Assembly (NCBI GenBank): GCA_029821735.1
Contig: JALGSU010000008.1
Location: forward strand, 62,001 to 126,000
Origin: Candidatus Zipacnadia bacterium
GTDB taxonomy: Bacteria > Armatimonadota > Zipacnadia > Zipacnadales > UBA5352
DNA length: 64,000 nt
Direction: 5' to 3'
Below the pieces are notes generated by a model that was not told the origin of the DNA, ran no database searches, and saw nothing but the letters and a program-made list of their open reading frames with translations. A program made the translations under genes and the position numbers. This document shows, one piece after another, positions 60,973-64,000 of the stretch (the stretch's first letter is position 1; every line of letters starts with the position of its first letter).

Positions 60973-61935
60973 GTGCCGAAGTCTACATTGATTTTCGCCG
61001 GGAATCAAGAGCGCCCCTCCTCACACTGCGCCTCAATCACGGAGCTGCCGGGAGGCGAACTCTACGCGGTGTGGTATGCGGGCACTCATGAGGGCCACGT
61101 CGATGTGGCCATCGTCGCTTCACGACTGGGCGCTGGAGCCACCGAGTGGAGCTCCATCGAGGTCCTCGTGCAGAAGCCCGGGCAACCGGGCGGCAATCCT
61201 GTCGTCTGGTTTGACGGCGCTGGGAAGCTCTATCACTTCTATAACGTCATTGTCGATCCCGAACGCAAATGGGACGCGGCCAGGTTCTACCTCGACACCT
61301 CCACCGATGGCGGCCGCACGTGGGAAGGCGAACGCCTCTTCGACGAAGAGGAGGGGATGATGGTGCGCCATCGGCCCGTGCGCCTGTCGACCGGGCGAGT
61401 GCTGCTGCCCGCATACGACGAGAAGCCGTGGGAGGGCCTGTGCTACATCTCCGACGATAACGGCGCGACCTGGCGACGCAGCGGTCGCATGGTCTCAGAG
61501 AGCGGCTGCATACAGCCCGCTATCATCGAGCGTGACGACGGTTCGCTGCACGCCATCGTGCGCCCACACGCGCAGGGCCGAGCTTGGGAGTGTGACTCCG
61601 TCGACCAGGGCGAGACCTGGACCGCGTGCGTCCCGTCGCGCCTGAAGAACCCGAACGCCGGCGCTGACATGATCCGACTACAGTCTGGCGAAGTGATCGC
61701 ATGCTTCAACGACTCCCCAACCAAGCGCACGCCGCTGACCATCGCCGTGTCACTCGACGAAGGACGCACGTGGGCGGGCAGGCACGACCTCGAGACAGAG
61801 GACGAGCGCTTCTCATACCCGACGCTCATGCAGGCCGACGACGGCACCGTCCACCTCGTATATACCTACAAACGCGTCGGTATCATGCACACGCAGATGA
61901 GCCCTGAGTGGCTACGAGAAGTGGCCGTGAAGTAG
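60973..61935 (+). CDS. Sialidase-like (BNR) protein
   Basis: 320 residues from GTG 60973. A cytoplasmic six-bladed propeller of the BNR/sialidase superfamily with four Asp-boxes (S-x-D-x-G-x-T-W): STDGGRTW, SDDNGATW, SVDQGETW and SLDEGRTW. Further landmarks: TLIFAGNQERPSSHCASITELPGGELYAVWYAGTHEG at the N-terminus, VRHRPVRLSTGRVLLPAYD, GCIQPAIIERDDGSLHAIVRP. Related family proteins act as exo-sialidases or alpha-rhamnosidase-like enzymes; the substrate is not clear. The last G of its TAG stop is the first base of the cloverleaf at 61935-62054. Confidence 0.82.
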   Translation: MPKSTLIFAGNQERPSSHCASITELPGGELYAVWYAGTHEGHVDVAIVASRLGAGATEWSSIEVLVQKPGQPGGNPVVWFDGAGKLYHFYNVIVDPERKWDAARFYLDTSTDGGRTWEGERLFDEEEGMMVRHRPVRLSTGRVLLPAYDEKPWEGLCYISDDNGATWRRSGRMVSESGCIQPAIIERDDGSLHAIVRPHAQGRAWECDSVDQGETWTACVPSRLKNPNAGADMIRLQSGEVIACFNDSPTKRTPLTIAVSLDEGRTWAGRHDLETEDERFSYPTLMQADDGTVHLVYTYKRVGIMHTQMSPEWLREVAVK

Positions 61936-62054
61936 GGGCAGCGCCCGCCGAGGCCGCAGGCCTCGGCGGTGGCATCCCGCATGATGGCGAGCGGTGTCGC
62001 TCGCCATCATGCGGGAGTCCAGTCCCGGCCCGATGGGCCGGGACGCGCTGCCCC
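61935..62054. other. 120-nt perfect cloverleaf of inverted repeats
   Basis: Four arms meet with no unpaired base at the junction. Outer stem 61935-61944 (GGGGCAGCGC) with 62045-62054. Arm 1: 11 bp, 61945-61955 with 61959-61969, loop GCA. Arm 2: TGG/CCA, a 2x2 internal loop, then 19 bp, 61975-61993 with 61998-62016, loop GTGT. Arm 3: 10 bp, 62022-62031 with 62035-62044, loop GAT. In all 106 of 120 bases pair, with no mismatch in the four long stems. It starts on the sialidase-like stop codon and sits in a 352-base gap. It could be a structured RNA, a 3' processing element, a mobile repeat, or a DNA cruciform site. Confidence 0.85.
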
Positions 62055-62193
62055 TCGGGTTGTCTTTAGCTCCACAGGCTCCAGACGTGCATGCCGGTGA
62101 AGATGGTCATGGGGCCCCTTACACCGCGCTGGAGGTCCGCCTGCGGGGGGTAACAGTCCGTCGCCTGACGAGACCCATCCTGCGCTTACCGGG

Positions 62194-62222
62194 TTGCCTG
62201 TACGGAACCACCGTAGTATACT
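62194..62222 (+). promoter_or_regulatory. Sigma70-type promoter for the ldt-acpS-lpt genes
   Basis: TTGCCT (62194-62199), 17-base spacer, TATACT (62217-62222). Transcription would start near 62229, about 60 bases before ATG 62288. The stretch between the cloverleaf and this promoter (62055-62193) holds nothing else I can identify. Confidence 0.7.
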
Positions 62223-62287
62223 TGCAGCGCTTGGAATAGCCTGTGGCGGCAGTGTGGACAGACCTGCATCAGCAGTAGGATCAGACC

Positions 62288-63325
62288 ATGGCAGCAGTGA
62301 CTACACCTGTATCTGACCGCTGGTGGCACCGAGGGCTGACGCTCGCGGCGGGCTGCGTCATCGTGTGTTTCGGGTTGATCGCGACCAATCTGGTGCTCTA
62401 CGAACGCGAACTTGCGGCCGTGACGCCGGCTGCCAATACCGTGCGAGCCGGGGTCATCGCGGGCCCGCTGCAGGCTCGGGTGCGCGGCGGGCGGGCATCG
62501 GCGGCTGGCGCATCAGACGGGACCCCGGCCGCCTCACAGCCGCGCGGGGAACTGGCACGCGGTGTGGCGCGTCTCAAAGGGCAACTGCAGGCTGTGGCCG
62601 AGGGCCGACGCATCGACGATGTGGCCTGCGTCGCGGTGGCCGATCTGGCCAGGGCGCTCGGTGGAGAGCTTGATCAGGCGACACCCGATGGCCCGGCGAC
62701 GATATTGTGCGATGCGGGCATGATCGAGATCGCGCCCGGGACCCAGGCGGCGCGCGTGAACTACGCGTCACTCGCTCTGACACAGGCTCCGGTGGCCATC
62801 GACGGGCAGCTATATGTGCCCGTGCGATCGCTCGAGCAGATGGCGGGGCTTCAGGTCACCTGGGATGAGAAGTCCCGACGGTTCCAACTCGCCCACGGGG
62901 ATTCACGAGTTGAGGTCGTGATCCTCGAAGACCAGTTCGAGATCGAGATCGACCGCTCGGACAGGACGCTGCAGATTCGGTATCTCGGCCAGGCAATCGC
63001 GACCTGGAAGTGCTGCGTCGCCGAGGGCGGGAACACGCCGGTTGGCACCTTCCACATACAGAACAAGGCAGCTTGGGCGGCGTGGCGATCATACTCCGGG
63101 GAGCACATACCCGGTGGCAGCAGGCGGAACCCGCTCGGGGCCCGATGGCTGGGGACGACCGCACGAGGGCGCGAGACTGGTCGGGCTATTGGCATCCACG
63201 GCACCAACCAGCCGTCCTCCATCGGCACGCGAATCTCCGGTGGCTGCGTAAGATTGACAAACGCGCACTCGATCGAGATGTTCAACACAATACCGGTCGG
63301 CACACGCGTGATAGTCCACGAGTGA
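62288..63325 (+). CDS. L,D-transpeptidase with stalk-binding-like domain
   Basis: 345 residues. One membrane anchor at about 17-39 (LTLAAGCVIVCFGLIATNLVL), a low-complexity linker, a copper-amine-oxidase-N-like domain about 100-200 (DLARALGGEL, DGQLYVPVRSLEQMAGLQVTWDEKSRRF), and a YkuD catalytic domain about 210-345. The latter shows IGIHGTNQPSSIGTRISGGCVRLTNAHSIEMFN with catalytic His304 and Cys320. It should make 3-3 peptidoglycan crosslinks or attach proteins to the wall in the periplasm. Probably cotranscribed with acpS, 8 bases downstream. Confidence 0.9.
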   Translation: MAAVTTPVSDRWWHRGLTLAAGCVIVCFGLIATNLVLYERELAAVTPAANTVRAGVIAGPLQARVRGGRASAAGASDGTPAASQPRGELARGVARLKGQLQAVAEGRRIDDVACVAVADLARALGGELDQATPDGPATILCDAGMIEIAPGTQAARVNYASLALTQAPVAIDGQLYVPVRSLEQMAGLQVTWDEKSRRFQLAHGDSRVEVVILEDQFEIEIDRSDRTLQIRYLGQAIATWKCCVAEGGNTPVGTFHIQNKAAWAAWRSYSGEHIPGGSRRNPLGARWLGTTARGRETGRAIGIHGTNQPSSIGTRISGGCVRLTNAHSIEMFNTIPVGTRVIVHE

Positions 63326-63333
63326 GGAAATGC

Positions 63334-63723
63334 ATGATTCTCGGTCTTGGCACAGACATAGTCTCCGTGGAACGCGTCATGCGGCTGCGGACCGCGCATG
63401 GCGACCGCTTCCTGAGCCGGGTCTTCACCCAGCGCGAGATCGACACGGCGGGCTCGCGGGCGCAGATGGACGAGCGCCTGGCCACGCGCTTCGCCGCCAA
63501 AGAAGCCACCATGAAGGCGCTCGGCACGGGCTGGCGTGAGGGCATCCACTTCACGCAGATCGAGGTCCGCAAACACCCAAGCGGGCGCCCTGAGATCGTC
63601 CTCAGCGGTAACGCGCTCGGGCGAGCCGAAGCGCTTGGGGCCACCGGTGTCCACGTGTCCCTGTCCCACGAAGCCGATAAGGCGATGGCCGTAGTCATCA
63701 TCGAAGGTGAGCCAGGAGAGTGA
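63334..63723 (+). CDS. acpS: Holo-[acyl-carrier-protein] synthase
   Basis: 129 residues. Transfers the phosphopantetheine arm from CoA to apo-ACP, needed for fatty acid synthesis. Diagnostic motifs: MILGLGTDIVSVERV with the metal-binding Asp, RFLSRVFTQREI, ATRFAAKEATMKALGTG with the metal-binding Glu-Ala-Lys core, and HVSLSHEADKAMAVVI. Complete, standard length. ATG 63334 follows GTGAGGAAA. Confidence 0.96.
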   Translation: MILGLGTDIVSVERVMRLRTAHGDRFLSRVFTQREIDTAGSRAQMDERLATRFAAKEATMKALGTGWREGIHFTQIEVRKHPSGRPEIVLSGNALGRAEALGATGVHVSLSHEADKAMAVVIIEGEPGE

Positions 63724-63774
63724 CCGTGGAACGGACCAGTCGCGGGCTCGCCTCGGCGAGGACGGTCGCTGACC

Positions 63775-64000
63775 ATGCGCCTGCTTGACCGCCATGTTCT
63801 GGCCCACCTGGTCGTGCCCTTCCTCATTGGCATCCTCTTGTTCATGCTCATCCTGCTCGGCGAAGTTGCCTATCATATTGGCTCGACCATAGTGGGCGGA
63901 CGCGTGTCGGCGTTGCTCATCATCAAGTACCTGCTGCTTCGCGCTCCTCGGGCCATCGTCTGGTCGCTGCCCTTCGGGTCGCTGCTCGGAGTGGCAATGG
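63775..64000 (+). CDS. LptF/LptG-family permease, 5' part
   Basis: Begins at ATG 63775 and runs off the right edge; 75 residues visible. MRLLDRHVLAHLVVPFLIGILLFMLILLGEVAYHI and LLRAPRAIVWSLPFGSLLGVAM match the N-terminus of the YjgP/YjgQ permeases that extract lipopolysaccharide from the inner membrane with LptB. Whether it is LptF or LptG cannot be told from this part. Its presence supports an LPS-type outer membrane. Confidence 0.85.
   Translation, partial: MRLLDRHVLAHLVVPFLIGILLFMLILLGEVAYHIGSTIVGGRVSALLIIKYLLLRAPRAIVWSLPFGSLLGVAM

Noticed and set aside
1..64000. tRNA, rRNA, CRISPR arrays, transposases or phage genes
   Set aside because: Gaps between genes are short and none showed tRNA cloverleaf sequences, direct repeats with spacers, or integrase/transposase motifs; the 61.9-kb cloverleaf lacks tRNA conserved loops.

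Overview
This GC-rich window comes from a bacterium with two membranes. The evidence is a complete mlaE-mlaF-mlaD phospholipid transport operon whose MlaD ends in an apparent outer-membrane strand region, an LptF/LptG permease at the right edge, an outer-membrane-like protein and lipoproteins. Pilin-like proteins with an H-x9-DG motif, several secreted LamG/TIM-barrel proteins, many Gfo/Idh/MocA oxidoreductases and UroD/MttB-like proteins resemble Armatimonadota or a related PVC/planctomycete-like lineage. That placement is inference; no rRNA marker is present.

Layout. 1-5.5 kb: the end of larE, a FAD oxidoreductase, two tandem GT-C membrane glycosyltransferases (one frameshifted in a C8 tract, the other carrying a G11 tract) and a small pilin-like protein. 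5.5-8.6 kb: a cell-wall amidase and an FHA-GAF histidine kinase, closed by a terminator. 8.7-18.6 kb: one long minus-strand gene train, mlaE-mlaF-mlaD-rplI-dnaB-purD-purE-purF-purM, with a good sigma70-type promoter in front of mlaE. 18.8-28.4 kb: a compact plus-strand operon of five secreted proteins (LamG domains, TIM-barrel hydrolase-like proteins) that looks like a glycan-degradation locus. 28.5-35.6 kb: Gfo/Idh dehydrogenase, lipoprotein, large secreted protein, membrane protein, DUF4432 mutarotase-like protein and queH. 35.8-38.9 kb: an outer-membrane-like protein, then an ECF sigma factor translationally coupled to an unusual membrane protein that joins an anti-sigma zinc finger, a type IV pilin-like domain and a DUF4349 domain.

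38.9-49.3 kb: another Gfo/Idh enzyme, an organophosphate/sugar-phosphate-type MFS carrier, purN, a frameshifted acyltransferase-like gene, a sialidase-like protein and two tandem GH95-like hydrolases. 49.4-60.2 kb: two convergent catabolic operons. The plus one holds GH4, MttB-like, Gfo/Idh, GNAT, UroD-like and Gfo/Idh genes. The minus one holds a sugar isomerase-like protein, a UroD-like protein, a DUF2961/GH172 protein and an ACT-domain protein. 60.3-64 kb: bioY, a sialidase-like protein, a 120-nt perfect cloverleaf of inverted repeats, then an L,D-transpeptidase, acpS and the start of an lptF/lptG gene.

The overall picture is a free-living glycan degrader with intracellular and secreted hydrolases for decorated sugars, set among conserved housekeeping genes. 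The two most unusual items are the sigma/anti-sigma-pilin-DUF4349 pair (36.8-38.8 kb) and the cloverleaf (61.9-62.05 kb). I saw no tRNA, rRNA, CRISPR array, transposase or phage gene.
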